Shown here piece after piece: positions 19,691 to 32,049 of a DNA stretch of 64,000 bases (within the stretch, counting starts at the first letter, position 1; each line of letters starts with the position of its first letter). Location of the stretch: contig CM032131.1 in NCBI GenBank assembly GCA_018894105.1, positions 7,714,501-7,778,500 of the forward strand, read 5' to 3'. A model generated the notes under the pieces. The model was not told where the DNA came from, did not search any database, and saw only the letters and a list, made by a program, of their open reading frames with translations. A program made the position numbers and the translations under genes. The stretch comes from Jacaranda mimosifolia (lineage: Eukaryota > Streptophyta > Magnoliopsida > Lamiales > Bignoniaceae).

Positions 19691-21425
19691 ATGGGCTTCA
19701 GGCAGTTGTGAAACACAGTGGGGAACAACCTTTGAGGAAAAGGGGCATGCTCAAATTTTTGAGGCTCAAAAAAGTGCTTAAATAATGGAATAAGGATGTT
19801 TTTGGAAATGTTTTCTCTAGAGTCAAAGAAGCTAAAAAGGTGGCTTCCCAAGCTGAACAAAGGTGTGATTTGGAGCTTTCTCTTGAAAATTTTTTAAGCG
19901 TGAAAAGATCAAATGCTTTACTTGCTCAATATTTATCTAGAAAGCATCGTGTAAATGGTTGTAAAAGGGGGAACGCAACACAAAATTTTTTCAGAGCTTG
20001 GCCAAGGGAAAATTGATCAAGGGCAAAATATTTGAAATAAATGAGCAAGGTCAGACTATATCTAATTTGCCCGAAATTTTGAGCTCAGTAGCTAGATATT
20101 CTGAACATTTGCTCATAGAAATCGAGGTGGAACTTTCTAACAGCAACCAGGATAGTATCCCCATACTTTTGACTGATTCAAATGTGGACTTTCTCATGCA
20201 AACTCCCTATTTGATGAGGTAAAGGAGACAATTTTTGGTATTGATTAGGAATGTACCGTTGGTCTAGATGGTTATAGTTCCAAAATTTTCCAAGTAATTT
20301 GGGGAATTGTTTAGCATGATGTTATGGAAGCCATCCTTGATTTTTTTAGTAGTACCCCTCCTCTTCGTGGATTCTTTGCCACTACTATTACCGTTATCCC
20401 TAAAGTTAACTCCCCCACATCTTGGAAACACTTCAGACCTATCAACCTATGCAACACTACTAATAAAATCATGTCCAAACTTATAAACCGTAGACTTTTA
20501 TCCATCCTTCCCTGCATTATCTCTCCCTATCAAAGTGGTTTTGTGCAAAGACGCCTTATGCATGGCAATATTTTGTTAGCACAAGAAATGGTTCATCACT
20601 TGGAAAAAAGCAAGGAGAATGTCATTTTGAAGCTTGACATGGAGAAAGCTTACGATCGAGTTAGTTGGAAAATCCTTTTGGCCATACTTGACATGTTTGG
20701 GTTCCTAGTTACTTGGATGAATCTCATCAATAACCTGATTTGTTGGTTCTCAGTTTGGGTGAATGGTGAATTCTGGCTTTTTCAAGTCATCTAAGGGACT
20801 GAGACATGGTAATTCAATTTCTCCAAAGCCTTTTCATTATATTTCCAGAGCTCTTCTCTAGAAGCCTGGAATCTTTATTTGAAAGAAATCAGACTATGTA
20901 TTTTGAAGTAGGGAAAAGCCTTTTGTTGAGCTACCTTGCTTATGCTGATGATGTTATGGTTTTCATGCAAGCCAAGCCTCAATTCCTCCAACTCTTCAAA
21001 CATTTTTGCACTAGTTATGAAGAAGCATCTGGTCAGCTCATTAGTTCTTCTAAGAGCTCCTTTATCACTTATAAAAGTCCTCATGATATTGTGTCTCTTA
21101 TCTATGATGTCACGGGATTCTCTCAAACCTAACTTCCCTTCACCTTCCTTGGAGCCCCTCTTCTCAAAGGAAAACAAAGAAGTCATATGTATGACCCCGT
21201 TCTTGCCAAAATTCAAAAGAAACTCTTGGGGGTGGGACCATACCAAACTTTCCATTGGGGATAGGCTTACTTTAATCAAAAGCACTCTTCTTTCCATCCC
21301 TACTTACATCCTTCAAGTCATGAATCTTCCTAAAGGCGTCCTCCTCAAACTTGAAAGAATGCTCAATAAGTATTTTGAGGGTTCTACTGCAGCCAAGAAG
21401 AAGATTCATTGGAGATCCTAGATTC
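19690..21425 (+). pseudogene. LINE reverse transcriptase remnant
   Basis: The pre-RT linker runs from 19690. RT motifs are clear in 20324-20794: ITVIPKVNSPTSWKHFRPI, then SPYQSGFVQ, then ILKLDMEKAYDRV, which carries the first catalytic Asp. After a frameshift near 20780 the frame at 20806-21132 holds the YADD box (about 20938-20950) with both catalytic Asp residues. Thumb-region sequence follows at 21140-21420 in another frame. The order and spacing are those of L1-clade RT. It would copy the element RNA at the nick; the frameshifts preclude this. Confidence 0.85.
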
Positions 21426-22484
21426 ATATGTGTTTTCCTTCGATGAAAGTTGTCTTAATATGAGGAGTTTATGAGATACTGTGATTACTTTCACTTTCAA
21501 ATTGTGGGGGAGGTTCAAGTGTCAAACCTTTTTATAGGCTGAATTCATTCGTAAGAGATATTGTGGGGGATACCATCCTTTGGTTATCAAAGTCTGTCCC
21601 CAGAACTCGCATTTCTGAAAAAGGCTTTGTGCTATCCGAATTGAAGCAGAAAAACATATCTTCTGGACCTTGCGAGAGGGGTGTATTTCTTTTTGGCATG
21701 ATTGTTGGTAATGATTCATCCCTCAACTCTCTTCTCAACTCTAATCACTTTTCCAACACTCCTGTCAATACTTTTTGGGATAATGGTGAGTGGAACAGAA
21801 GTAAGTTAGAGGACGTGCTTCCATAAGAATTTGTTGATCAAGTATACTATATTCCCATTCTTCACTTCTCTAAGGATTCTATCTCTTGGAAACCTTCCCC
21901 TTCTAGTCTTTTCACTATCAAAAGCACGTGGTTCACCTTTAGGCATCCTAATACTTGCTTCCCCTTTTCTAACTCCACCTGGAACAAAATCCTCACTTCC
22001 ACCATTTCTGTATTTACTTGGAAACTGGTTAATAATCTCATTCCATCAGACCAAAACTGTAAGAGAAGGGCATTATTCTCGCATCTAATTGCCAACATTG
22101 TGAGGGATTTGAGAGTACTATTCATCCTTTTGTTTCTTATTCTTTAACTCAAAAAGTTTGGGACTTTTTTGCACATAATTTTCATTTCTCTATGCCTAAT
22201 ACCACTAATATATCCCTATTTTTTTTAGTCTTGGAAGATGAAAGCATATGTAGGTTCACGGGTTCATTTCAGAAGCATTATCCCAATTTTGATCTGTTGA
22301 TCCTTATGGTGCTTTAGAAATAAACTTAAACACAAAGGGCTTAAATGCACTGCTGAAAAGGTGATTTGGAGAGTTCAACAACACATTAATGTTACACATA
22401 AAGCTGGTCTTTTCAAGGCTAATCATTGGAAAGGAGACTATACTACAACAACTATGTTTACCATAATCTTCATTCAGTAGGAAG
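21426..22484 (+). pseudogene. LINE linker and zf-RVT region
   Basis: The reading frame is fragmented. Near 22080-22170 a Cys/His cluster followed by a 'VWDFF' motif matches the zinc-binding region between RT and RNase H in plant LINEs. No long frame survives. Confidence 0.5.
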
Positions 22485-22965
22485 CTATCCCTTGTAAGAT
22501 GATTAAATGGATTCCTCCTAAACCTGGTTTTCTGAAATTGAACATTGATGGCGTAGGAAAAAAAAAAAAAATCCAAAGGTAGGGCTGGAGCTGGTGGTCT
22601 TCTTAGAGATGCTAATAGACAGGTGATCTTTGCATTTATTCATCCTATTGTTCAAGCTACCAACACAATTGCAGAACTTATGGCAGTCTTGAAAGGTTTA
22701 GAATTGTGTGCACAAAATCAATTATCTAACATTGTGGTTGAGCTGGACTCTCAAGTGGCCCTATATCTGATTATCAATAATAAATCTCATCACTGGAGTA
22801 TGGCTCATATTATTGGCAAAATCAGAAATTTGATTCAACCTTTGAATGCTTCTTTCTGTCTCATTTACAGAGAAGGCATGCAACAGCTGATTACGTTGCT
22901 AAGGAAGCTTGTCAGGCTGAACACAGTTTTGTTATTCATAATTATCAACTTGACTGGCATGGCTT
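22485..22965 (+). pseudogene. LINE RNase H (plant L1 type)
   Basis: The domain opens with 'PPKPGFLKLNIDG', carrying the first catalytic Asp, then an A-run frameshift at 22558-22571, then GLLRDANRQ. The frame at 22623-22994 carries the conserved TIAELMAVLKGLELC helix with the catalytic Glu, and VVELDSQVA with the next Asp. The last residues near 22880 run out of frame. A C-terminal RNase H is a known feature of one group of plant L1 LINEs. Confidence 0.8.
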
Positions 22966-23841
22966 ACTTCAGATTCAAGTTAATCATTTTGTGACAAACA
23001 CTCTGTTTACAGTTTCTACTACAGGTTCTGTTATAATTAGAGTTTTGTTTCTGATTTTTTTTGTTGGTTCTGAGGCATATTTCTTTCTCCTTCTGGCATA
23101 TTTTTGGAGTTCTAAGTTTGTCTATCCAGCAGATAAATATTCTGCTCAGGCTCATTTCTTATTCCTTTGAGACAAGCGTTGAATGGTTGTGTGGTTTTGT
23201 GGCTGAGTTGGTATTTGGTTTTCTGCTGCTTTGTTTATTTTACTGTTGCAATGTGTTTTTTATCCACAACTATGTGTAACATGAATGTGTTGTCTCCAGT
23301 TATCCATTAGGGGCACTTTGGCTCTCTTCACATACAATTTTGTGATTATGTTGCTAGATTTATTGTCATTTCTATCATAGCAGTAGGTTGGGACTCTTAT
23401 TGCTGGATCGCAGCTTCTGATTTTAACATCTTTATGGGATTTGCTTCTGGTAAATCACAGGCGGTCTGTTTTGGATACTTTTTTTTTTAACTTTTTGGAA
23501 ATTGAAGGCGTCTCTTGCTTGTGTTGCTTGGAGGGTCAGATGCCATTTTGCAATCTAGACAGTAGCATATGTGGCTCCAATTCTTCATTACAGCTGTTTA
23601 TTATTTGATCGCCCATATGCTTTTGTATGACACTTTCACGGGTGCATAGATCTTTAAACCTCAATTTAGAACATTTTGTATATTTGTAAGTTTTATCTTT
23701 TTGCACATTTGTATAGGTCCATAGTGGCTGGAATGGCCCACTTTCGAGTGCAAGTATTTTGTGTTATTATAAAGGAGCACATCTTTTGGCTCCTCAAACT
23801 TTGATGTAATCTCCAATTTCTATTTAAAAAAAGTAGAAGAA

Positions 23842-25109
23842 AACTTAACTCCTTAAGTTAACTTGACTAGTTAATTGTCGTATGGCACCAATTAAATTAA
23901 TACATTAATTTAATTGGTCTAATCTAATTTCTTAAATTATTTTGATTAATTTAACACTTAAGTTAATCAAGCCAAAAATGACCAATTAAAATGGTCATTG
24001 TTTCTCTCTCCAAAAATGCCTAGTCGTGGATTTTCTAACTCCTTAAAAAATTTCTCCTATCAAATAAAAGTTTCTTTAGGCTTTTGTGTGAGACACATTA
24101 GGTTCATCCATTCATTGCACATGGGCTCACAACTCATTGTGATATTTTGAATATTAAAATATTTACATTAGTTTAAACTCCTTTAAACTAGAGCTACTTA
24201 AGCATGGAGGTTTGTGAGAATGAGTGCATCTCAAATGTATTCTATAATGATCGATTCCAAGAAATCCTTACTCAAGGTAGTATGACAATCTAGAAAAGGT
24301 ATTTCCAAAGCTGAGGTCACAAAGGAAAATCGAACATTAGATGTAGAGACATAATTATTGAGGCTATTTGGGAGCCAACAAATATCTTACCCTAGACCTC
24401 TTTCGGGAGGTAGAAAACAAAAGTACCATATTTGTATGGTAAGTGTAAGCTATAATGGTTCATCATGATATAATTCATTCATCCAATTAGTTCGGTTCCA
24501 TGGGTTGTTGCTAGACATTGACCATGGAGATTGGGTACTCTTCAATTAATAAAGATTAATTGAAAGAATTGCCCAATCCCAACCCCGTACGACCCACTAT
24601 GTTGTCAGGGACAAGTCAAACCATAAGGACTTAAACACAAGATTAATATGGATCATCAGGTCTAAGGACTCATTATATGCAATATCGTAAGCTTGAGAAC
24701 TTGCTACTATCGACGTGCTACTATGGCTATCTAGTGGATTCTCTTGGTAGATTTTCAATGAACTTGTTCTCTAACAAGCACCCACTAACATGCATCCATG
24801 TCTCACATAGATTGCCCATGAAACGGAGCAATATCCAACCCCTTGGAATATGCATCGTTAGTGTAAATCTATCCGAATCTTAGATGCCCTATCTCATACT
24901 ATAGAGACTTGTTTTATGATCACCATCATATGCATGATCAAGTCCCGTAGTCAAGTATGATTTAAGGGCTTTAACCAAATGCAAGTTAAGTATAAAAAGC
25001 ATATGACGAAGACAACCTTTTAATAAGAATATAATTCAATTAAGATTGTATCACAAGAGGAGTAGTTTTACATGCCAATCTAATTGGCTTATGGAGCGCT
25101 CTTCCAACA
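23842..25109 (-). repeat. X1 3' LTR, proximal part
   Basis: The LTR resumes after the LINE with 'aacttaactccttaagtt' and ends ...cttccaaca at 25109, next to the polypurine tract. In sense it begins TGTTGG. Compared with 35550-36876 and 51190-52510 it has one internal segment, 24191-24566, in reverse orientation. Confidence 0.85.
24191..24566. other. Local inversion of about 375 bp inside the X1 3' LTR
   Basis: The left edge reads agctacttaagcatggaggt and the right edge ends ...attaattgaaag. The 5' LTR of the same element (35910-36310), X2 (51540-51955) and X' all carry this block in the opposite orientation, running from ctttcaattaat to atgcttaagtagct. Sequence on both sides stays collinear, so only this block flipped. 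Confidence 0.8.
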
Positions 25110-25125
25110 GTCTCGCACTTGCCCT
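25110..25125 (-). other. Polypurine tract of X1
   Basis: On the minus strand agggcaagtgcgagac stands directly before the 3' LTR start TGTTGG. It would prime plus-strand DNA synthesis. Confidence 0.8.
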
Positions 25126-27052
25126 AAAGCTAATTCCTTATAGACTTAAGGCCCATCTTCTCAAGATGTCCTTCAATGACCTTTTGCGTTGGGTGTTTAG
25201 TTAGTAGATTTGCTATATTCTATTCTGAGGCTACCCTCTCCATTCAGAAATTGCCTCTATCAATGATCTCGTGGATCAAATGATAATACTTCAAAATATG
25301 CTTGGATCGCTAATGAGATCTTTGTTCTTTTTCTTGCGCAACGGCTCCATTGTTGTCACAAAAGACAACAATCGACTCTGTAATGCTAGGTACTACATCC
25401 AACTCTTGGATGAAGTTTTTCATCCATACACCTTCCTTTGTTGTTTTTGTAGCCGCAATATATTCTGCCTCGATGGTAGAATCGGTTGTGGTGTCTTGTT
25501 TGGAACTCTTCCAACTCTTCGCATCGCCATTGAGGCAAAATATAAATCTTGAGGAGGATTTAAGGCCAATTTCATTAGATTGGAAACTAGAATCTGAAAA
25601 CCCTTTATGTTTCAATTCTCTATTGCCATAAACTAAAAAAAAATCCTTAATTCTTCTCAAGTACTTAAGGATAGTTTTTACGATCGTCCAGTGACTTTTA
25701 CCGAGGTTGGATTGAAAGCGGTTCGTAACACCTAAAGCGTGTGCTACATCCAGTCTAGTACATTAAATGACATACGTTATGCTCTCTATCGTGGATGCAT
25801 AATGTATGTGGGACATTCTTTCTCTCTCGTCTTTAGTCATAGGGGCCATAGACTTGGAGAGATGAAGATCGTATCCCATAGGGAGGAATCCCTTATAGAA
25901 TTCTTTCGTACTTAACTTTTTTAGTATCTTTCAATGTACGCAATTTGGGAGAGCCCCAACATCCTCTTTAATATATCTCTATAGATCCCTATTAATACAA
26001 ATGATGCTTCTCCCAAATATTTCATGGAGAATTGCGAAGATAACCATGCTTTAGTATACTCTAACCTTTCTTTCTCATTTGTAATGAGAAGAATGACATC
26101 GACATAAAGCACAATAAACTGTATCAAACTTCTACTAGCCATTTTTTACACATAAGGCTCATACACATTTTTTAAAGAGCCAAATGATTTGATTATCTTA
26201 TCAAAACGTATGTTCTAATGTTGGGATGCTTGCTTTAGTCCATAGATGGACCTTCGGAGTTTGCAAACTTTTTGCTCATTCCCTTTAGATGTAAAATCTT
26301 GTGGTTGCTCCATATAGATTTCTTCTTCAATATTTTCATTGAGAAAAGTGGTCTTTACATCCATTTGCCATATCTCATAGTCGTACTAAGCGGCTATGGC
26401 AAGCATAACCCTAATGGAATTAGGCATAGCAATCGGTGAAAAGGTTTCTTCAAAATCAATATCAGGTCTTTAAGTATAACCTTTTGCCACTAGTCTAGCT
26501 TTAAAGGTTGTCACCTCTCCATCAACTCCTAGCTTTCATTTTTAGATCCACTTGCAACTAACAGGTACTATACCCTCCGATGAATCTACCAAAGTCCATA
26601 ATTTATTGGGGTATATAGAGCCCATTTCAGATTTCATGGCCTCAAGCCAATATCCCGAATCTATTTCCAACATAGCTTTCTCATAGGTCTTTGGATCACT
26701 ATCTCTTTGTCCCATCTCATGAAGGAATTTGAACCTTTCAGGTTGCTTCTTGATTTTGTCCGACCTTCTAAGAGGTTGTGTGCTAGGCTCTGGATGCTCT
26801 ATTATTTCTATCGCTTGTAGGATGACGTGATCATCTTGAACTTCATCAAGTTTAATGATAACGCCTTTTCTATCTAATAGAAACTCCTTTTTCCAAAAAG
26901 ATGGCATTCCTCGAAACAAACACTTTTTGTTGCGAGGGATCATAGAAATAATAACCCAAAGACTCTTTTAGGTATCCCACAAATTTGCAAAAAGTAGATC
27001 TCATATCCAACTTGTCTTCTACTAGTCTCTTGATGTATGCAAGAGACCCCAA
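25126..27052 (-). pseudogene. pol: X1 pol: integrase C terminus, reverse transcriptase and RNase H
   Basis: Reading the minus strand, 27052-26870 holds the end of integrase (GSLAYI, GYLKESLGYYFYDP). 26943-26542 joins integrase to RT and ends in ALWTLVDLP-type sequence (here NKLWTLVDSSEGIVPVSCKWI). The copia RT motif YGLKQAS lies near 26210-26250. The catalytic box at 26142-25921 reads LYVDV instead of LYVDD, losing the second Asp. RNase H (25660-25310) still has its acidic residues (DSSFQS, EAEYIAA, FCDNNGA). Frameshifts separate all these blocks, for example near 26150 and 26460. The enzyme set would copy and degrade the element RNA; it cannot be made from this locus. Confidence 0.85.
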
Positions 27053-28245
27053 AACTCTTAAATAAGAGTAAAAGGGTCTTTACCATATCATATCTCATAG
27101 GGTGTCTTTGGCACCAACTTTGAGGGTACTATGTTTAGTAGCCTCACTGTTGTCTCGAGGACGTATCCCCAAAAGGATATGGCACATTGGTAAAGCTTAT
27201 CATGGAACATACCATGTCGAACAAGGTGCGATTTCTTCTCTCGGCTACTCCATTATGTTAGGGTGTGCTGGGTGGAGTTCATTTTAAGAGAATTCTATTT
27301 TCTTTTAGATAATTTAAGAAATTGGTACTTAAGTATTTTTCTCCTCGATCCAATTGAAGAGTTTAATACTAAGTCCTTGATGCTTTTCTACTTCATTCAT
27401 ATACTCTTTGAGCTTTTCAAAAGCTTCAGACTTGCACTTCATAAGATACACATATCCGAATAGAGTACGATCATTGATTGAGGTAATGAAGTAAGAATAG
27501 CCTCATTTTGCACTAACTCTTAGTGGTCCCAAACGTCCGTATGGATCAATCTAAAAGGACTTGTGGTTCCCTTCATTTGTCCTACAAAAGGAGCCTTGGT
27601 CATTTTTCCTTTTAAACAAGATTCACAAGTAGGAAGATCTTCTATGCTACTAACATTTAGTGCTTTGAGGTCTTCTATCTTGTTCACCCTATTTTTGGAA
27701 ATATGTCCAAGTCTTGCATGCCATAGAGTGGGACTTTCTTGGTTATCTAATTTTCTTTTACTTTGTTGAATGTACATAAGTAATGGTTGAGAATACAAAA
27801 TGCATAATCCATTACTAAGTGTACCCGTTGCAACTAAAGAACCATTTTTTATTACTTTCAATTTCCCATTTGATATTGAAAAATCAAATCTTTCATTATC
27901 CATAACGGGAATTGAAATAATATTCTTCACAAGAGTTGGTACATAGTAACAAGGATCCAATACAATCAAGGATTTCCCTAAGTCTAACTTTATAACGCCT
28001 TCAACTTTGGCCGCAACTTTTACTCCATTGCCAAGGCGTAGGATTAAATTCTCATCACTTAGACTCTTTTTTCTTTCCATCCCCTGTAGCGAATTACAAC
28101 GGTGAGAACTACATGCGGTATCATATAACCATGAGGAAGAATTGGTAGTTAAGTGTACTTCAATAAAGTATAGCCTTTCACAAGGGTTGCAAGATATTCC
28201 TTGCAATTTCACTTCCAACGGCCCGTCTCCCCATAGTAGAAACAA
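27053..28245 (-). pseudogene. X1 protease, pre-integrase and integrase core
   Basis: The frame at 28245-27520 (241 residues) starts just after the gag zinc knuckle. The protease site is Asp-Thr-Ala (residues 42-44) instead of Asp-Thr/Ser-Gly. The protease fold continues to about residue 150. The integrase HHCC finger is intact (His176, His181, Cys207, Cys210), and the core begins with the TDVW catalytic Asp near residue 237. The rest of the core lies in 27520-27053 in changing frames with many stops. Protease matures the polyprotein; integrase inserts the cDNA. Confidence 0.85.
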
Positions 28246-28987
28246 GTGGCATCCTTCTTATCCTCTTTCTTCTTCTTGACCTACCCAGATAGTTTTAATG
28301 CCCCATTTCCCTTCGAAGAAGAAATTTTCTTCTTCTTACCTCATTTCTTCTTTTCCCTTAGGCCTTTAGACTTGGAGGAGAAAGTAAGCATTAAAAGGCT
28401 TATCCTTTTCCATAGTCGACTCGGATGTCACCAATATGTTAACCAATTCATTAATTGTGACTTCTTGTTTAGACATATTAAAGTTCATCATGAATTGGGC
28501 AAAAGAGCTAGGCAAGGATTAAAGAATCAAATCCACATAAAGGTCGTTGTCCATAACTACTTCCAAAGTTGCGAGCTTTTCAACAAGCCCATGGTTATGG
28601 ACACTAGACCCACTGTCATCCTAGTATGAAAAATTTCATTTGGGTACATGTATCTCTCATGTCTCGTTTTTGCACTATACAACTCTTGTAAGTGTAAATG
28701 AATCATGGAAGCACTTTTTCATATGCTCATGAGACTTTTGAATCTCATTGGACATGGAAGCCATCATGAGGCAATGGGTTTGGAGGTCATCCTCTGCCCA
28801 TTCAGTAAATTGTTTCACGTGCCTCTTCATCGGTATCCTCACCTATGGTGTCCGGCGGACTTTGAGTAAAGACATATGTCCGTTTCTTGGAGTGAAGAAT
28901 GATATTGAGGTTTTGAAGCCAATAGTGGTAGTTTGGCCCAATTAGTTTATTAGATTCCAATATGATGCTTAGTGGATTCTTGGCCAT
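28180..28987 (-). pseudogene. gag: X1 gag
   Basis: The start is ATG at 28985-28987, giving a typical copia gag N terminus (NPLSIILESNKLIGPNYHYWL), 61 residues before the first stop. Gag homology then continues across frames through an EVTLPELV-type region (about 28430-28500) and a Lys-rich segment (28260-28400). A CCHC box lies near 28200-28235, with Tyr replacing the second Cys, Arg at the His position and a stop inside. Gag would build the virus-like particle. The frames overlap the start of the protease frame. Confidence 0.8.
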
Positions 28988-30964
28988 GTTTGCGATTTCG
29001 TAAATCTATAAAGGCAAAAAAGAGAATATAAGTATGTGGTTGAATTTGATATTGAAAAACATGTTTTTCTCCTATTATTTTATCAAATTCCTTACCTTAT
29101 TAAGAAATTCGGGAAATCATTTTCCCAGTGAGAATCAAGGTCCAAAAGGCATTATTTGTAGACCTACAACTCGTGAGACATCCACAAACAATCCTAAGGT
29201 ATGAAACTTTTGCTAATTGCATCTCTATGCAACTCTTGATTTATTTTGCCTCACTTTTCATGTAAACCTACAACTCATATGACATCTATACTGCCAGATA
29301 TTAAGTCGTACCTACCAATCAATCTTTAATTATAAACTCTACTATGTCATTCCACTACTCGTGAGACAATGCCATAGCAAGTTTTAAATTAAAGTGCATC
29401 ATATACGGAGAAGTGAAAATAGCGTTCCTCTAATAACATGACCTATGGCTTGTGAGCCAACACTAAATTAAGGTAGCATCTCATGTGACCTCTTATTGGT
29501 AGAAGGCTTGGATTAATTAAAACTCCTTTTAGTTTGTATCTAATTTAACTTGATATTTTGGAAAACTTACTCCTCCAAGTTGAGGATTTTTCTTACATTG
29601 AAAGACCTCATCAATATTATAGTTTCTTATTTAGATTCTCTATATCCTAACCATTTATCCCATACATCGATATGATAAAGAAAAGTATAAATAGGTAAAT
29701 GCACCTAGCATGCTCCTAAAGTGGGATGACCATGAGCCTTAACCAAGTAGTACATATAAACCCATAGGTTCACTACTTAGTTGATTTTAAGTGGGTTGAT
29801 TAAATCTTATTTATTACATAAATATATCCCATACATTCATGGGTTTTCAAGCCTCCTTGTTCCTCTTGGCTTTCTTTTTCTCCTTGCAACATTTACTAGA
29901 GAAAAGAAATCTTCATCCTTAGAGTTCTACTCTTATAACATTTACAAGGTAGAAAATCAAGAGCCATGCAGGCTCCTATTTAATACAACCCTTTTCAAAC
30001 AACTTAGAAACAGATGAAACTAAGTTAAAAGCTCATGTTCATCCCTATTCATTCATCATCTATTCAACAATTAAATGAACAATAAATAAGAATTGAAATT
30101 CAATTCTACTAGTTAAATGCTTATCTCATAAACAATTAATTAATAAGCAAAAATAAGCATAACTCTTTATGCATCTCATTTTTGCCTCTAATTGAAAATT
30201 AACTTGAACTTGACTTTAAAAGCAAGCAAAAATGTCCGACATTATTTTGAATCACTTACATAACTTTTGTGTATCAAAATCATATGGAATAATGAAGAAT
30301 TGAGAGGCTAAAAACTAAAGTTTGCACTAAAGAGGCACTTAGGCAACCTGTCGGCAAGCTGCCACCCAACCACTTGGCCAGGCGAGCAGCTGGTGCGTGC
30401 ACAATGTGCCCATGGCTGGGCAGCCTGGTAGCAGCCTTGTCTACTAACTACCTTCGACTCCATTTTATGCTATTTAATGTTTTTTTCCATCTCCAATCAG
30501 TAGGAAACCTTCATATCATCATTCCACACACATTTTGACAAATTTTCAGATTCTGAGCACTCTAAAAACTAGAAATTAAAGTGCTCAAACATGCTTCAAA
30601 AATTATAACTAAGTGAGAATCAACATGCTCAAAAAATCTCCAATTAATTTCAATCCAGTTGGATCCAAAAATAGCTAAAACACTTTAAAGCTATAATTAA
30701 CATGCTATATCAACATATAACATCATCCAATGCTAAATCAACATTTAACTTCATATTATTTGAATCAAAATCATGCCAACATATGAAATAATACTTAAAC
30801 ACATTGACATATTCCAATTCAACACATAAAGAGCCACATACAAAATCATCCAAACACTTAAATTCATCAATTGAATCAAACGTTAGGAGATCCAGAATCA
30901 ACTCATGTGATGAATCAATTCACTAAAATCCTCATTTATGTATGAAAATGACTTCGATACTACT
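28988..30964 (-). other. X1 leader between 5' LTR and gag
   Basis: A leader of about 1.97 kb, long for a copia element, with no ORF of note. The same sequence recurs at 39815-41496 in X2 (for example 'gattttaagtgggttgatt' at 29784 and 40357). It holds a GC-rich block at 30345-30450 that is conserved in X2 at 40900-41010. The primer-binding site beside the LTR (30950-30964) is degraded. Confidence 0.75.
30345..30450 (-). other. GC-rich conserved block in the X1 leader
   Basis: A block of about 100 bp, much richer in G+C than the leader around it, with short inverted motifs (gggcacattgtgc, tgccc/gggca). A corresponding block at the same relative position is in X2 (40900-41010). It could fold in the genomic RNA; a packaging or dimerisation role is only inference. 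Confidence 0.45.
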
Positions 30965-31569
30965 TGAAAGATAGAGATGGATTGGGATCTAAATATTAAA
31001 ATCAAAATAGAAAAAATTAAAACCAATCATCTCGTCTCAAGAATCAAAATCATGCACTAAATGAGGATTAGAGGACAAAAAATTTACCTTTGTAAATAGA
31101 AATAAAGGATCACTCCAAAAGCTCTTCTATTGGAGGATCTAAAAGCTCCAATGGTTGGATCCGATTGCTCCACTTCCAAGGCTCCAAAAATAAAAAAATT
31201 TGGCACACCAAATTACTTCTGGAATAGCAAGCATGTGACCAAAAATCATTGAAAATCTCTATTTCTAGATCGCCTAATCGATCCACCGAAATTAGCTAAA
31301 AAATGATTCACCAATGAACTTCTAAGTTCCTCAAGTGTAGAACCTATAATACAAAGTCCACACACCTAGGATAAGCTTTCAATCAACCTTACTTTTGCTA
31401 GATAAAGAGAGGAAGATGGGGATAGTAGGAGTGGCATTTTGGAGGATAGAGGGATGAGAGAATTTTTGGTGTGATTATTCAATACATGAATTATATCACA
31501 CTTTTAGAGGGATAATGTGAGGAATGCCAACAAGCTACAAGCGACCGGCCACAAGTTATATTTAGTCAA
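30965..31569 (-). repeat. X1 5' LTR, distal (U5) part
   Basis: It starts tgaaagatag after the leader and matches 17548-18150 and 50321-50930. It breaks off after 'ccggccacaagttatattta', where a related LTR begins. Confidence 0.8.
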
Positions 31570-32049
31570 ATGCAGCACAAGGATCCAATTAATAAAGCAC
31601 AAAATAACTAAATTACACTTCACTATGCTTAATCTAAGGATCACATCATGCTTCTAATTTAGATTTGGGTGCAGAAAATTACCTTGATTACTTAAAATCG
31701 AAGATAGGAAGAAGACAATGTTGAACTCTTCAAAGTTGTCTCTTCCTAGCACAGCGGCAATGTGGCAATGTTTTCCCTATCGAAACACCTTTGAATTTGC
31801 TGAAATTTAGATAGCATCTCTACAACACATTGAGGAATATCTAGTAAAAAATTTAGCAAAAAATAAGATCGGCAAGTGCTTGAGAAACGCCTCCAAAGTT
31901 TCTACCCCCACAGTGGATCTCCAAGAGCAAAGCTATCCAAATGTCTAGCCTCTAATGAAATGATTCACACACCCAAGGCAAATCCCAATCAACCGCTAGA
32001 GAGCTAGAACTCTAGAGGAAGAAGAAGTGATGAAGGCTGAATTTACGAG
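31570..32049 (-). repeat. Solo/truncated LTR X', left part
   Basis: This is a diverged relative of the X LTR ('aaaattaccttgattactt', 'cacacacccaaggcaaatcc') inserted into the X1 5' LTR. Its exact start is uncertain (about 31565-31580). It is interrupted by the MULE at 32050. Confidence 0.65.

Larger units (their letters stand above)
18412..23841 (+). mobile_element. L1-type LINE with RNase H, inserted in the X1 3' LTR
   Basis: The 5430-bp insertion interrupts an LTR whose sequence resumes cleanly after it, with the 6-bp repeat aactta on both sides. In order it encodes a decayed ORF1 tail, an endonuclease, a LINE reverse transcriptase with YADD, a zinc-binding zf-RVT region and a plant-type RNase H, and it ends in an A-rich tail (tatttaaaaaaag and so on). 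Multiple stops and frameshifts kill every domain. It is slightly shorter than typical plant L1 elements, so the 5' end may be truncated. Confidence 0.9.
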
